DNA of 64,000 nt, from positions 1 through 64,000 of the forward strand of contig NZ_BNBV01000004.1 of assembly GCF_014656135.1 (NCBI RefSeq), in the 5' to 3' direction. The stretch's first letter is position 1. Each line of letters opens with the position of its first letter. A program made the translations under genes and the position numbers. Source of the stretch: Streptomyces thermodiastaticus. Its GTDB lineage: Bacteria; Actinomycetota; Actinomycetes; Streptomycetales; Streptomycetaceae. Below, piece by piece: positions 1 to 9,718 of this stretch. The notes under the pieces were generated by a model that saw only the letters and a program-made list of their open reading frames with translations, searched no databases and was not told the DNA's origin.

Positions 1-38
1 GGCACACGCCGGCTGCGCGGAGCAAGCCGGCGTGTGCC
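1..38. terminator. Perfect 14-bp stem-loop at the window edge
   Basis: Positions 1-14 pair exactly with 25-38 around a 10-nt loop. The stem is very GC-rich and has no T-run, as is usual for Streptomyces terminators. It probably ends a gene that lies left of the window, on either strand. Confidence 0.6.
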
Positions 39-50
39 GCGGGCCGTGGC

Positions 51-94
51 CGTGCGAGCACGGGGACGCGCCCGTGCGAGCACGGGGACGCGCG
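51..94. repeat. 22-bp tandem direct repeat, two copies
   Basis: Copies at 51-72 and 73-94 differ only in the last base. Each contains the small palindrome CGTGCGAGCACG. The pair lies about 70 bp upstream of the ispH start, in the region where its promoter should be; function unknown. Confidence 0.6.
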
Positions 95-163
95 CACTCC
101 GCGCCGCCCCGGCACCACCCCCGGCGATCTCTTCGCCGCCGGGGGCAGCCGTACGATGGGCCC

Positions 164-1171
164 ATGACTGCTTCGTCTGGCCGCCGTGTCCTGCTCGCCT
201 CCCCCCGTGGCTACTGCGCCGGTGTGGACCGCGCCGTGATCGCCGTCGAGAAGGCCCTGGAGCAGTACGGGGCTCCGGTGTACGTCCGGCACGAGATCGT
301 CCACAACAAGTACGTCGTGCAGACCCTGGAGAAGAAGGGCGCGATCTTCGTCGAGCGGACCGAGGAGGTGCCGCCGGGCAACATCGTGATGTTCTCGGCG
401 CACGGCGTGGCCCCCACCGTCCGCGAGGAGGCCGAGCGCGGCAGGCTCGCCACCATCGACGCCACCTGCCCGCTGGTGACCAAGGTCCACAAGGAGGCCG
501 TCCGGTTCGCCAAGGAGGACTACGACATCCTTCTGATCGGGCACGAGGGCCACGAGGAGGTCATCGGCACCTCCGGCGAGGCCCCCGAGCACATCCAGCT
601 GGTGGACGGCCCCGAGGACGTCGCCAAGGTCGAGGTGCGCGACCCGTCGAAGGTGGTGTGGCTGTCGCAGACGACGCTGTCGGTCGACGAGACCATGGAG
701 ACCGTCGACGCGCTCAAGCAGCGGTTCCCGCAACTGGTCTCCCCGCCCAGCGACGACATCTGCTACGCCACGCAGAACCGCCAGCTCGCCGTGAAGAAGA
801 TGGGTGCCGAGGCGGACCTGGTGATCGTGGTCGGCTCGCGCAACTCCTCCAACTCCAAGCGGCTGGTCGAGGTCGCCAAGCTGGCCGGTGCGGGCCAGGC
901 GTACCTGGTGGACTTCGCGGACGAGATCGACGAGACCTGGCTGGAGGGCGTCACCACGGTCGGCGTGACCTCGGGCGCGTCCGTGCCGGAGGTCCTGGTC
1001 GAGCAGGTGCTGGCCTGGCTGGCCGAGCGCGGCTTCGAGGACGTGGAGATCGTCAAGGCGGCGGAGGAGTCCATCACGTTCTCCCTGCCCAAGGAGCTGC
1101 GCCGCGACCTGCGCGCGGAGGCGGCCGAGCTGGTCGCCGAGCGCGGCGGCGCGGGCGTCGCGGAGGCCTGA
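164..1171 (+). CDS. ispH: 4-hydroxy-3-methylbut-2-enyl diphosphate reductase (IspH/LytB)
   Basis: IspH makes IPP and DMAPP from HMBPP, the last step of the non-mevalonate isoprenoid pathway, using a [4Fe-4S] cluster in the cytosol. The 335-residue product has the three cluster cysteines in the expected contexts: C18 ([11 protein letters not shown]), C102 ([11 protein letters not shown]) and C200 ([11 protein letters not shown]). The [10 protein letters not shown] substrate-binding stretch follows. I start at ATG 164 because the protein then begins just before the conserved [14 protein letters not shown] block; the frame is open further upstream but with no family-like sequence. It is followed on the same strand by ppgK after 77 bp. 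Length is normal for actinobacterial IspH. Confidence 0.96.
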   Translation: MTASSGRRVLLASPRGYCAGVDRAVIAVEKALEQYGAPVYVRHEIVHNKYVVQTLEKKGAIFVERTEEVPPGNIVMFSAHGVAPTVREEAERGRLATIDATCPLVTKVHKEAVRFAKEDYDILLIGHEGHEEVIGTSGEAPEHIQLVDGPEDVAKVEVRDPSKVVWLSQTTLSVDETMETVDALKQRFPQLVSPPSDDICYATQNRQLAVKKMGAEADLVIVVGSRNSSNSKRLVEVAKLAGAGQAYLVDFADEIDETWLEGVTTVGVTSGASVPEVLVEQVLAWLAERGFEDVEIVKAAEESITFSLPKELRRDLRAEAAELVAERGGAGVAEA

Positions 1172-1248
1172 CCGGAACCCCGCCCCTCGCCCGGACCGGT
1201 CGGGGCACACCGGACGTGACGGCCGGTGACCCGGCGTACCGTGGAACC

Positions 1249-1995
1249 ATGCAGATCTTCGGTGTGGACGTCGGCGGGTCGGGGATCAAGGGCGCCCCGG
1301 TGGACCTGGAACGGGGAGACCTCGCCCAGGAGCGCCACAAGGTGCTCACCCCGCACCCGGCGACCCCCGAAGGGGTGGCCGACGGCGTCCGGCAGGTCGT
1401 CGAGCACTTCGGCTGGAGCGGACCGGTCGGACTGACGTTCCCGGGCGTCGTCACCGGTGGCGCCACGGTGCGCACGGCCGCCAACGTCGACAAGAGCTGG
1501 ATCGGCACCGACGCGCGCGCCCTGTTCACCGACCGGCTCGGGGGCCTGCCGGTGACCGTGGTGAACGACGCGGACGCCGCGGGCGTCGCCGAGATGCGGT
1601 TCGGAGCCGGCCGGGGCCGGCGCGGCACGGTGATCGTGCTGACCTTCGGCACGGGCATCGGCAGCGCGGTGTTCGTCGACGGCACCCTGGTGCCCAACAC
1701 CGAGCTGGGCCACCTGGAGCTGGACAACCGCGAGGCGGAGAAACACGCCTCCAGCAAGGCCAGGGACGACCACGACCTGTCCTGGGAGCAGTGGGCGCGC
1801 CGCGTGCAGAAGTACCTCGCCCACGTCGAGATGCTCTTCAGCCCCGAGCTGTTCGTGATCGGCGGCGGCGTCAGCCGCAAGGCCCACAAGTTCCTGCCCC
1901 ACATCAAGGGCATCCGCGCCGAGATCGTCCCCGCCCAGCTGCAGAACAACGCGGGCATCGTCGGCGCGGCGATGCGGGCCGCGGACCTCGCCTGA
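1249..1995 (+). CDS. ppgK: Polyphosphate glucokinase (ROK family)
   Basis: PpgK phosphorylates glucose to glucose 6-phosphate with polyphosphate, and often ATP, as donor. The 248-residue protein starts at ATG 1249 with the phosphate-binding motif [13 protein letters not shown]. It carries the sugar-binding [10 protein letters not shown] region near residue 105 and the second phosphate loop [13 protein letters not shown] near residue 137. The C-terminal [10 protein letters not shown] motif is also typical. Length and order of motifs match actinobacterial polyphosphate glucokinases. It reads in the same direction as ispH and could be cotranscribed. Confidence 0.93.
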   Translation: MQIFGVDVGGSGIKGAPVDLERGDLAQERHKVLTPHPATPEGVADGVRQVVEHFGWSGPVGLTFPGVVTGGATVRTAANVDKSWIGTDARALFTDRLGGLPVTVVNDADAAGVAEMRFGAGRGRRGTVIVLTFGTGIGSAVFVDGTLVPNTELGHLELDNREAEKHASSKARDDHDLSWEQWARRVQKYLAHVEMLFSPELFVIGGGVSRKAHKFLPHIKGIRAEIVPAQLQNNAGIVGAAMRAADLA

Positions 1996-2061
1996 CGGCG
2001 GGTGGCACCCGGCGCGTTCCGGTGCGGGTGCGCCGCTCGTCCGGCGGGACCACCGAACCCC

Positions 2062-2694
2062 TCACCGGGCCGGCCCTCGCGCCCCGGCACCGCGCCGGGC
2101 GGCGGCCCGGCGCAGCAGGACCGTGACGCCCGCCAGCGCGGTGCCCGCGTAGAGCCAGACCGCCTGCCCCGCCAGGGCGGTCACCAGGCCCGTGAGCGTG
2201 CCGAGGAAGCCGTCGCCGTCGGCGAGGGGCAGCAGGCCCGCGGTGAAGGCGATGGGGGCGGCGACCGGCGCGGCCAGCAGGTCGGCGCGGCGCACCCACA
2301 GCGCGGTCGCCCCGCACACCAGCAGATACAGCACGCCGTAGACGGCCCCGGCCCCGCCCAGCAGGGCGATCAGCCCGCCCAGCGCGCTCATCACGGCCGC
2401 GCCGAACAGTCCGGCGCCCAGCCCGGTCAGCCGGACCCGCGTCAGCCGCGGCCCGTGTATGGCACCGCCGGCGCCCGCCGCGCCGCCGCCCGGCCGTCCT
2501 TCCCGCACCGCCGGGCGCGGTGTGCCGCCCGGCCGCCGCTCGTCGGGCGGCCGCCGTCCCCCCGCCCGGCCGTCCCCGGCCGCTGCGCCCGGCCGGGGCT
2601 CGCGCCCTCGCCCGCGCGGCGGCGAGGAGGCCGGGCCCGGTGTCCTGTCACGTCGGGGTCCGTACGGCTGAGGTCGCGTCCTGGGCTGCTCCAT
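2062..2694 (-). CDS. DUF6542-like membrane protein with a disordered N-terminus
   Basis: The 210-residue product has about 75 residues rich in Pro, Arg and Gly, then four hydrophobic segments. These are around [53 protein letters not shown] and [21 protein letters not shown] protein of this architecture commonly lies beside ychF in Streptomyces, where it is annotated DUF6542; the name is from memory. It is transcribed convergently with ppgK and divergently from ychF. The biochemical role is unknown. Confidence 0.7.
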   Translation of the reverse strand: MEQPRTRPQPYGPRRDRTPGPASSPPRGRGREPRPGAAAGDGRAGGRRPPDERRPGGTPRPAVREGRPGGGAAGAGGAIHGPRLTRVRLTGLGAGLFGAAVMSALGGLIALLGGAGAVYGVLYLLVCGATALWVRRADLLAAPVAAPIAFTAGLLPLADGDGFLGTLTGLVTALAGQAVWLYAGTALAGVTVLLRRAAARRGAGARGPAR

Positions 2695-2859
2695 TGGACC
2701 AACCTAGGTCTGCTTATGTGTTGAATAGGCCGTTTGACACGCCGCGCGGGCCGGTTCGGACCCGCGTCCGAACCGCCGGGGAGCCGGAGCGCGGCACGCC
2801 GTAGACTGGTGGATCGGCCGGTTGGCCCCCAGTCTCCTCAGCTACGGGAAGTTCGCAAC

Positions 2860-3948
<1,089 letters not shown>

Positions 3949-3970
3949 CGGGTGACATGGCACGGCGCGC

Positions 3971-3995
3971 ATGACCTGGCACATGGCCAGGTCAT
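3971..3995 (+). terminator. Stem-loop downstream of ychF
   Basis: ATGACCTGG at 3971-3979 pairs with CCAGGTCAT at 3987-3995 around a 7-nt loop, 23 bp after the ychF stop codon. Likely the ychF terminator. Confidence 0.6.
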
Positions 3996-4129
3996 AGGGG
4001 GTCGTTCCGTTCGGGAATCGGCCCCCTCCGCAGTACCTTGGTGCTGGCCTGTGAGCACCCCTCATCACCCCTTCCCATCCATCCCGTGCTGGTTCTGTGC
4101 TGACTGTGGGGCTTGCAGCTCTGTGCGGG

Positions 4130-4538
4130 TACGTCCGCGACCTGCCGAGTGTGAAGAGTGTCGGCCTCTTCGGGCAGCTCCTACCGACGGGCCGCCCAGC
4201 TCGACGGGTCCGACGACGCGTTGTTCGTCGACGAGCGGTCGTTCGTCTCCGAGGGCGGCACCTGGAACATCGGCTTCTTCGACGGGAAGCGCGTGATCTG
4301 GCCCGAGGCGGGCATCCTCGGAGGCGTGACGATGCAGCTCCTCAAGGACGCCCATGCCCACGAGGAGATGCCGGTCCGGCTCGCGGATATCGCGGCTGTG
4401 CAGGCCGTCTTCGCGACCAACGCGGCGATCGGGGTCCGTGCCGTCAGCGGAGTCGACGACATCGCCCTGACCGACGATCACCCAATCATTGACACTCTTC
4501 GCAGGGCGTACACGGAGGTGCCGGCAGATCCGCTGTAA
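4130..4538 (+). pseudogene. Remnant of a class IV aminotransferase
   Basis: Two reading frames together spell the C-terminal half of a class IV (branched-chain or aminodeoxychorismate-lyase type) PLP aminotransferase. Frame A at 4130-4180 reads YVRDLPSVKSVGLFGQL. Frame B at 4179-4538 continues SYRRAAQLDG, then SEGGTWNIGFFDG, VTMQLL and ATNAAIGVRAVSG, to a natural end YTEVPADPL. Restoring one base at about 4180 joins them. The N-terminal half, including the catalytic lysine region, is missing, because no family sequence precedes 4130. So the gene is both 5'-truncated and frameshifted. Family recognition is from memory of Streptomyces homologues. Confidence 0.75.
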
Positions 4539-4612
4539 CGACGCGCCGTAACGATCACCTGACTACGCTGGACTTCCGTTGGTTCACTCAAAAAAGTCTC
4601 GCGTGGCCGCAG

Positions 4613-4690
4613 TTGAAAGGTGGACCGGACTTGGAGGTCCGGGCGCTGCGTGAGGCGCAACGGATGAGCATCGAGGCGTTCGCGGGTCGC
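4613..4690 (+). pseudogene. Short XRE-type helix-turn-helix fragment
   Basis: The 26 codons from TTG 4613 end in VRALREAQRMSIEAFAGR. This resembles the first helices of XRE regulators (VRALR-x-x-x-MSxxxFAxxLGVS). The similarity stops abruptly at about 4690, where ABC-transporter sequence begins in another frame. It is probably the stump of a regulator joined by deletion to the next remnant. The match is short, so the call is tentative. Confidence 0.4.
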
Positions 4691-4691
4691 C

Positions 4692-5445
4692 GCGGTACTC
4701 CGGTCCGGCGGACTGCTGCCCGATCCGACCGCCGAGGCCACCGTGCGGATGCTCGGCTCGCCGCACCCCGGTGCCGACGTCGAGGGCGTCATGGCCCGCG
4801 CCGGCATCACCGCGCTGCGGCACCGGCGGGTCGCCGAGTGCTCCGGCGGTGAGCAGCAGCGGCTGCGGTTCGCCGTCGCCCTGCTGTCCGCCCCCGACCT
4901 CCTGGTGCTGGACGAGCCGACGGCCGGCATGGACGTCGTCGCCCGCCGCGAGTTCTGGGCCACGGTCCGGTCCGCGAGGACGCGCAGCGCGGCATGACCG
5001 TCATGTCCGCCACCCACGACCTGGTAAGGCCGACCAGTTCGCCGACCGGGTCGTGATGACCGACCGGGGCCGCGTCGTCGCCGACGGCTCTGCCTCGTCC
5101 ATCCGCGCCTCGCTCAGCGGACGCACCGTCTCCTGCCTGATCAGCCCGGCCGACGCCCAGGCGGTCGCGGCCCTGCCCGTGGTGCGCTCCTGCGTGGTGC
5201 GCGGCGACCGCCACCACTTCGACGCCACCGACTCCGACGCCCTGCCGCGCCACCTGGTCACCCGGAACTGATCAGCCGTCACCCGGCGCCCGTCTGCGAC
5301 ATCGCCGAGGCGGCCGCGCTGACCGGACTGCCCGCCGCCGACGTGGAGCACCACTCCGACGTCATCGAGGTCACCCCACAGCCTGGAGGAGGCCTTCATG
5401 GTCCTCACCCAGCAGGGCCGTGACGTCCAAAAGGCCTCGCGATGA
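4692..5445 (+). pseudogene. Decayed ABC exporter ATP-binding subunit (drug-export type)
   Basis: The first frame (4692-4975) reads SGGLLPDPTAEATVRML, the signature CSGGEQQRLRFAVALL and the Walker B LLVLDEPTAGMD. A second frame near 4976-5025 gives GMTVMSATHDL (H-loop), and a third (about 5024-5271) gives ADQFADRVVMTDRGRVVADG. The family-like end LEEAFMVLTQQGRDV is in a further frame and stops at 5443-5445. The Walker A part is gone. An ATG at 5442, overlapping the stop as ATGA, would begin a partner permease, but only about eight codons remain before the 3' end of the next gene. This is the relic of an ABC-2 drug or antibiotic exporter operon with at least three frameshifts and both ends deleted. 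Confidence 0.8.
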
Positions 5446-5467
5446 CCACCGTGACCGCGCCGTCCGC

Positions 5468-6571
5468 TCAGCGGGCGAGCCCCGACTTCAGCCCCGCCCC
5501 GCACAGCGGCACCACCGCGGACCTGCCCGCGAGCGCGCCCTCCCGCACGGCCGCCCAGCACACCGCCGCGGTGGCCTCCACGTACAGCCCGCGGGAGGCG
5601 AGGTCCGCCTGGGCGTGCCGGATCCGGTCCTCGGTGACGGTCAGGAAGGTGCCGCCCGAGTCCCGTACCGCGCGCAGGATCTGCCGGGCCCGCGGCGGCC
5701 GGGGGATCGCGATGCCCTCGGCGTACGTCGGCGCCACCGGTGTGGTGCCGGTCGGCTCGTCGGCGCCCCGCTCCCACGCCTCGGCCAGCGGGGCCACGGC
5801 CGCCGCCTGCACCGCCCACAGCGCCGGACGCTTGTCCAGCAGCCCGGCCCCGTACAGCTCGGCCACCGCCAGGGCCGCGCCGAGCAGCAGCGTGCCGTTG
5901 CCCACCGGCAGCACCAGCACATCGGGCAGCCGTCCGCCCATGTCCTCCCACAGCTCGTGCACATAGGTCTTGGTGCCGTGCAGGAAGTACGGGTTGAAGA
6001 CGTGGGAGGCGTAGAAGGTATCCGGCTCGTCCGCGGCACGGCGGGCGGCCGCGCCCGCCGCCTCCCGGCCGCCGTCGACCTCCTCGGCGCGGGCGCCGTG
6101 CGCCTCGATCTGCTCCAGCTTCTTCGCGGACGTGCCCAGCGGCACGTACACGGTGCAGGCCAGACCCGCGCGGGCGCAGTACGCGGCGATGGCCGTGCCC
6201 GCGTTGCCGCTGCTGTCCGCGACCACCCGGCGCGGCCCGATGCGCCGGGCCAGCTCGGCGAGCAGCACCGCGCCCCGGTCCTTGAACGACAGGGTCGGCA
6301 TCAGGAAGTCCAGCTTCGCCGACACCGTGTCGGTGAGGGGCACGAGCGGGGTGCGGCCCTCGCCGAGCGACACCGAAGGGGACGCCAGCGGCAGCGTCTC
6401 CGCGTACCGCCACAGGGAGTTGACGCGTCCCGTGAGGGACTTCAGGGGTGCCGGGGTGGGGGAGAAGTCCAGCTCCAGGGGGCCGTGACAGCTGGGGCAG
6501 CACCAGGCGAGCGAGTCACCGGGGATTCGGACGCCGTCGACGGGGCAGTAACGGTCCGGCAGAGGTGTCAT
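5468..6571 (-). CDS. Threonine synthase-like PLP-dependent enzyme
   Basis: A fold-type II PLP enzyme of 367 residues, in the threonine synthase/cysteate synthase-like group. It starts at ATG 6571. The N-terminus has a zinc-ribbon-like set, CPVDG and CCPSC (residues 9-28). The PLP lysine is K97 in SFKDRG, SSGNAG follows at about 113-118 as the phosphate/substrate loop, and a GNG phosphate cup lies near LPVGNGTLLLG. Threonine synthase converts O-phosphohomoserine to threonine, but paralogues with other substrates occur in Streptomyces and this gene is not next to hom or thrB, so the substrate is open. It is divergent from the GntR gene. Confidence 0.75.
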   Translation of the reverse strand: MTPLPDRYCPVDGVRIPGDSLAWCCPSCHGPLELDFSPTPAPLKSLTGRVNSLWRYAETLPLASPSVSLGEGRTPLVPLTDTVSAKLDFLMPTLSFKDRGAVLLAELARRIGPRRVVADSSGNAGTAIAAYCARAGLACTVYVPLGTSAKKLEQIEAHGARAEEVDGGREAAGAAARRAADEPDTFYASHVFNPYFLHGTKTYVHELWEDMGGRLPDVLVLPVGNGTLLLGAALAVAELYGAGLLDKRPALWAVQAAAVAPLAEAWERGADEPTGTTPVAPTYAEGIAIPRPPRARQILRAVRDSGGTFLTVTEDRIRHAQADLASRGLYVEATAAVCWAAVREGALAGRSAVVPLCGAGLKSGLAR

Positions 6572-6725
6572 GAGCGCAGAGTACGCAACGTGCCCGCCGG
6601 CGCCCCGGGGAATGCCACGTGAACGCCGTGTCATCACATCGGGTGATTCTCTGGCCTCTGCTTGCACGTCGCAACACGTGGTTGCCACGCTGTTGCTGTC
6701 CGTACAGACGCGAGGGGAGTGGCCA

Positions 6726-7478
6726 GTGGCTTTCGGTGAGCAGCCGGCGTATCTGCGGGTCGCGAGTGACCTCCGCAGGAAGATCGTCGAGGGGCTGCTG
6801 CCGCCGCACACCCGTCTGCCCTCCCAGGCCAGGATCCGCGAGGAGTACGGCGTCTCGGACACCGTCGCCCTGGAGGCACGCAAGGTGCTGATGGCCGAGG
6901 GCCTGGTCGAGGGCCGCTCCGGCTCGGGGACGTACGTGCGCGAGCGGCCCACCCCGCGCCGCATCGCCCGCTCCGGCTTCCGCCCCGCCTCGGGAGCCAA
7001 TCCGTTCCGCCAGGAGCAGGCCTCCCCCGAGATGCGCGGCACCTGGGAGTCCAGCAGCGCCCAGACCGAGGCGAGCCCCGCCGTCGCCGAGCGTCTGCGC
7101 ATCGAGCCCGGCGACCGCGTGATGTGCACCAAGTACGTCTTCCGCACCGCCGGCGAGGCGATGATGCTCTCCACCTCCTGGGAACCCCTCGCCCTCACCG
7201 GCCGCACGCCCGTCATGCTCCCCGAGGAGGGCCCCCTCGGCGGCATGGGCGTGGTCGAGCGCATGCGCGCCATCGACGTGATCGTGGACAACGTCACCGA
7301 GGAGGTCGGCGCCCGCCCCGGCCTGGCCGAGGAACTGCACACCCTGGGCGGTGTGCCCGGCCATGTGGTCCTGGTCGTCCAGCGCACCTTCTACGCCTCC
7401 GGCCGCCCCGTGGAGACCGCGGACGTGGTGATCCCCGCGGACCGCTACCGGGTGGCCTACCACCTGTCCGTGCGCTGA
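6726..7478 (+). CDS. GntR/HutC-family transcriptional regulator
   Basis: The 250-residue product starts at GTG 6726 with a GGGGAG ribosome site 8 bp upstream. Residues 1-75 form the GntR winged helix (YLRVASDLRRKIVEG, LPSQARIREEYGVSDTVALEA, GSGTYV). Residues 95-245 form a UTRA effector domain, as in the HutC/FarR and Streptomyces DasR-like branch. It is most likely a repressor whose DNA binding is released by a small metabolite. It faces the PLP enzyme gene divergently; whether it controls that gene cannot be told from sequence. Confidence 0.85.
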   Translation: MAFGEQPAYLRVASDLRRKIVEGLLPPHTRLPSQARIREEYGVSDTVALEARKVLMAEGLVEGRSGSGTYVRERPTPRRIARSGFRPASGANPFRQEQASPEMRGTWESSSAQTEASPAVAERLRIEPGDRVMCTKYVFRTAGEAMMLSTSWEPLALTGRTPVMLPEEGPLGGMGVVERMRAIDVIVDNVTEEVGARPGLAEELHTLGGVPGHVVLVVQRTFYASGRPVETADVVIPADRYRVAYHLSVR

Positions 7479-7545
7479 GGTCCCGCCCGCGCCCGTCGCA
7501 TGACCCGAGGGCCTGCCCTCCACGGGTGTCCGGAAGGACTTGTGC

Positions 7546-7621
7546 GACCGGAAGGCCTCCGTGGGACCGGAAGGCCTCCGTGAGACCGGAAGGCCTCCGT
7601 GGGACCGGAAGGCCTTCCGGC
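7546..7621. repeat. 19-bp tandem repeat, four copies
   Basis: Units GACCGGAAGGCCTCCGTGG begin at 7546, 7565, 7584 and 7603; the last is diverged at its end. Each contains the near-palindrome GGAAGGCCTCC. They lie in the 556-bp gap between the GntR stop and the SPOR-domain gene, just after the regulator. Apart from this array I see no gene in 7479-8034. Confidence 0.75.
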
Positions 7622-8034
7622 CGCGGCGCTCCGAGAGCCTGTCCCGCACCGCGACCCGAGGGCGGTCTCCGAGTCCCGCGCGCCCCCGTATGCCACCGGC
7701 GTGCGCCGTTCACGCGCCCACCGCCGCGCGTTCACCGTCCCGTTCCGCCGAGGCATGCCCGCGGGGCGAAGGATTCCGGTCGTTCTCGCAGGTCGCCGCT
7801 ACCTGCCGGGGCGCATACGGAACAGCGTCCGCGCATGTGCCGGGCGGCGCGCTCGGTTGTGTGCGCCCCCGTCCGGTGGCCGGTTGCCGACCCGTTCGTG
7901 AAAATCCGTGTTCGCTGAGTGAAGGCCAGGCGTAGGCTCGGGCATATGCGTAATGCGGTTTCCGTCGCGGGCACGGCGCGGCGAAGCCGCTCGCGAGCGC
8001 GGGGCTCGCGGGGCGGAAGGAGCATTGGGGCGGG

Positions 8035-8232
8035 ATGAACGACGGCACGATCACTCTTCCCTGGCTCGTCGTCCGTCAGGACGACAACGGCAATCGCTAC
8101 AGCGTGGGCAGGTACGCCACCCGCGCCGAGGCCCAGCGGATGGCGGACAGCCTCGACCGGCGCGGCCACAAGCAGCTCTACTGGGTCGAGCGCATCGGGC
8201 AGAACGGCTCCGGAACGGACACCGAGGGCTGA
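8035..8232 (+). CDS. Small SPOR-domain-like protein
   Basis: The 65-residue product contains a compact SPOR-like core: WLVVRQDDNGNRYSVGRYATRAEAQRMADSLDRRGHKQLYWVERI. It has no signal peptide or membrane segment, so any peptidoglycan-binding role would have to be different from that of septal SPOR proteins. A GGAAGGAG box precedes the ATG at 12-bp spacing. Such short proteins are widespread in Streptomyces; role unknown. Confidence 0.7.
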   Translation: MNDGTITLPWLVVRQDDNGNRYSVGRYATRAEAQRMADSLDRRGHKQLYWVERIGQNGSGTDTEG

Positions 8233-8345
8233 CCGCCCCGGTCCGGCCACCGGCACCCCCGGCGGTCACCCGCGGATCCGCCGGATCCTGCCGCTGACCG
8301 GCCGGTGCCTCACCGCGGCCGGCGACGCCTGCGTAGGCTCCAGGC

Positions 8346-8759
8346 GTGACCGAACGAATCCTGGTGGTGGGTGCCGCCCTCCTCGACGGCGGCCGGCTGC
8401 TCGCCGCACGCCGCAGCGCACCCCCTGAGGCGGCCGGCGGCTGGGAACTGCCCGGCGGCAAGGTGGAGCCCGGTGAGAAGCCCGAGGCGGCGCTGGTGCG
8501 CGAGCTGCACGAGGAGCTGGGGGTCGACGCCGAGACCGTCGACCGGATACCGGGCAGCTGGCCCCTGAAGCCCCCGTACGAGATGTGGGTGTGGACCGCT
8601 CGCCTGCGCCCCGGCTCCGCCGCTCCGCGACCGCTGCAGGACCACGACGAGCTGCGCTGGCTCCAGCCGTCCGACATCTGGAGCGTCCCCTGGCTGCCCC
8701 AGGACGTCCCCGCGGTGCGGGCGGTGCTCGAGAACACGATGAGTCCCACGGAACGGTGA
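8346..8759 (+). CDS. Nudix hydrolase (MutT-like)
   Basis: The 137-residue protein starts at GTG 8346. It has a complete Nudix box from about residue 37: GGKVEPGEKPEAALVRELHE followed by ELGV, with the metal-binding glutamates of RELHEELG. The N-terminal VVGAALLDGGRLLAARR and the length are those of MutT/NudG-type enzymes that remove oxidised or modified nucleoside triphosphates. The exact substrate cannot be read from sequence. It is followed on the same strand by the ATP-binding regulator. Confidence 0.88.
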   Translation: MTERILVVGAALLDGGRLLAARRSAPPEAAGGWELPGGKVEPGEKPEAALVRELHEELGVDAETVDRIPGSWPLKPPYEMWVWTARLRPGSAAPRPLQDHDELRWLQPSDIWSVPWLPQDVPAVRAVLENTMSPTER

Positions 8760-8824
8760 TCCGAGCGGTACTGAGCACCGTATGCCGGGTATGTGCCTGT
8801 TAGTCCCCATGTGGCGAGGCATGG

Positions 8825-9316
8825 GTGGGGTCGCTGGCCTGGGAAGTGATCGGTGTGATCGACACCGAAGAAGACCGCGCCGAGTGGACCTTCCGCGCGG
8901 ACCCCGGCGCGGTGCGCTCGGCCCGTGCCGCCGTCCGGGGGCAGCTGCGCTGCTGGGAGCTGGACACCAGCCTCGGGGACACCGCCGTGCTCCTGGTCAG
9001 CGAGCTGGTCACCAACTCGCTGCGGCACGCCTTCGGTCCCATCGGCCTGCGACTGGTGCGCCCCTCCGGGACGCGCGAGGCCCTGCTCGTCGAGGTGTCC
9101 GACGGACGGCCCGACCCGCCCCGCGAACGCTGGCCCCGCCCGGACGACGAGAGCGGACGCGGCCTGCAGCTGCTCGCCTCGTCCTCCCGCCGCTGGGGGA
9201 CCCGCCCGGATGGAACGGGCAAAACGGTCTGGTTCGAACTGGCCGTGCCCCCCGACGGGGACGCCCACGCGCCCGACGGTGAAGCCGCCCACGACGACGG
9301 CACGCGGAACGCCTGA
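8825..9316 (+). CDS. Stand-alone HATPase (anti-sigma-factor-type) regulator
   Basis: The 163-residue protein is a single GHKL ATPase domain of the RsbW/SpoIIAB-like type common in Streptomyces. It shows the N-box LLVSELVTNSLRHA (about residues 56-69), the G1 region EVSDGRPDPP and the G2 motif GRGLQLL, ending with TVWFELAVP. Such proteins phosphorylate or sequester anti-anti-sigma or sigma factors. GTG 8825 has GAGG five bases upstream; GTG 8846 and 8855 are alternatives, the latter with GGGAAG at 8 bp. It lies upstream of a phosphatase that carries the same domain at its C-terminus. Confidence 0.85.
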   Translation: MGSLAWEVIGVIDTEEDRAEWTFRADPGAVRSARAAVRGQLRCWELDTSLGDTAVLLVSELVTNSLRHAFGPIGLRLVRPSGTREALLVEVSDGRPDPPRERWPRPDDESGRGLQLLASSSRRWGTRPDGTGKTVWFELAVPPDGDAHAPDGEAAHDDGTRNA

Positions 9317-9718
9317 CGACCGGGCACCCGCCGGGCCCGGTCCCGGCAGGTCCCGCACCCGCGAGACCACCCGGCGCACGCACCGAGCCGCAAGGCGCGA
9401 CAGCACCTGACGACGCGACGGCGTACGCCCATCCGGCGGCGCACGACGACCGCGATCGGACCCGTATCCGCAGGCGAGCTGCGCACCACGAGCCGAGACC
9501 GCCGGTTCACGGCTCGGTGACGGTGGAACCGCCGCGGGATTCGACCGGCTGTCACCTGGTTAGAAGACTCTTTGTGTCGTCACAGAACGGACCGAAATGC
9601 ATCGCGACGGTCCTGTGATCGTGAACACCGTGTTCCGCGGCGCCGTAGTGCTGGATACTGCGGACAGCCGCCCCCGGTGACCGGTGCCGGACGCGGTGAG
9701 CTGGAGGGGACGGTTCGC
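9317..9718. other. 402-bp non-coding stretch before the phosphatase gene
   Basis: I see no convincing gene. The region must hold the promoter of the large phosphatase gene; a GGATACT box at about 9650 is a possible -10 element, without a clear -35 partner. Confidence 0.3.

Noticed and set aside
34..1995. A plus-strand frame of 653 codons beginning before ispH
   Set aside because: The first two thirds are an out-of-frame reading of ispH. Only the part from ATG 1249 is a gene, ppgK.
5442..5966. A plus-strand frame starting at ATG 5442 as a full gene
   Set aside because: Only the first codons look like the start of an exporter permease coupled to the ATPase relic; the rest is antisense to the PLP enzyme gene.
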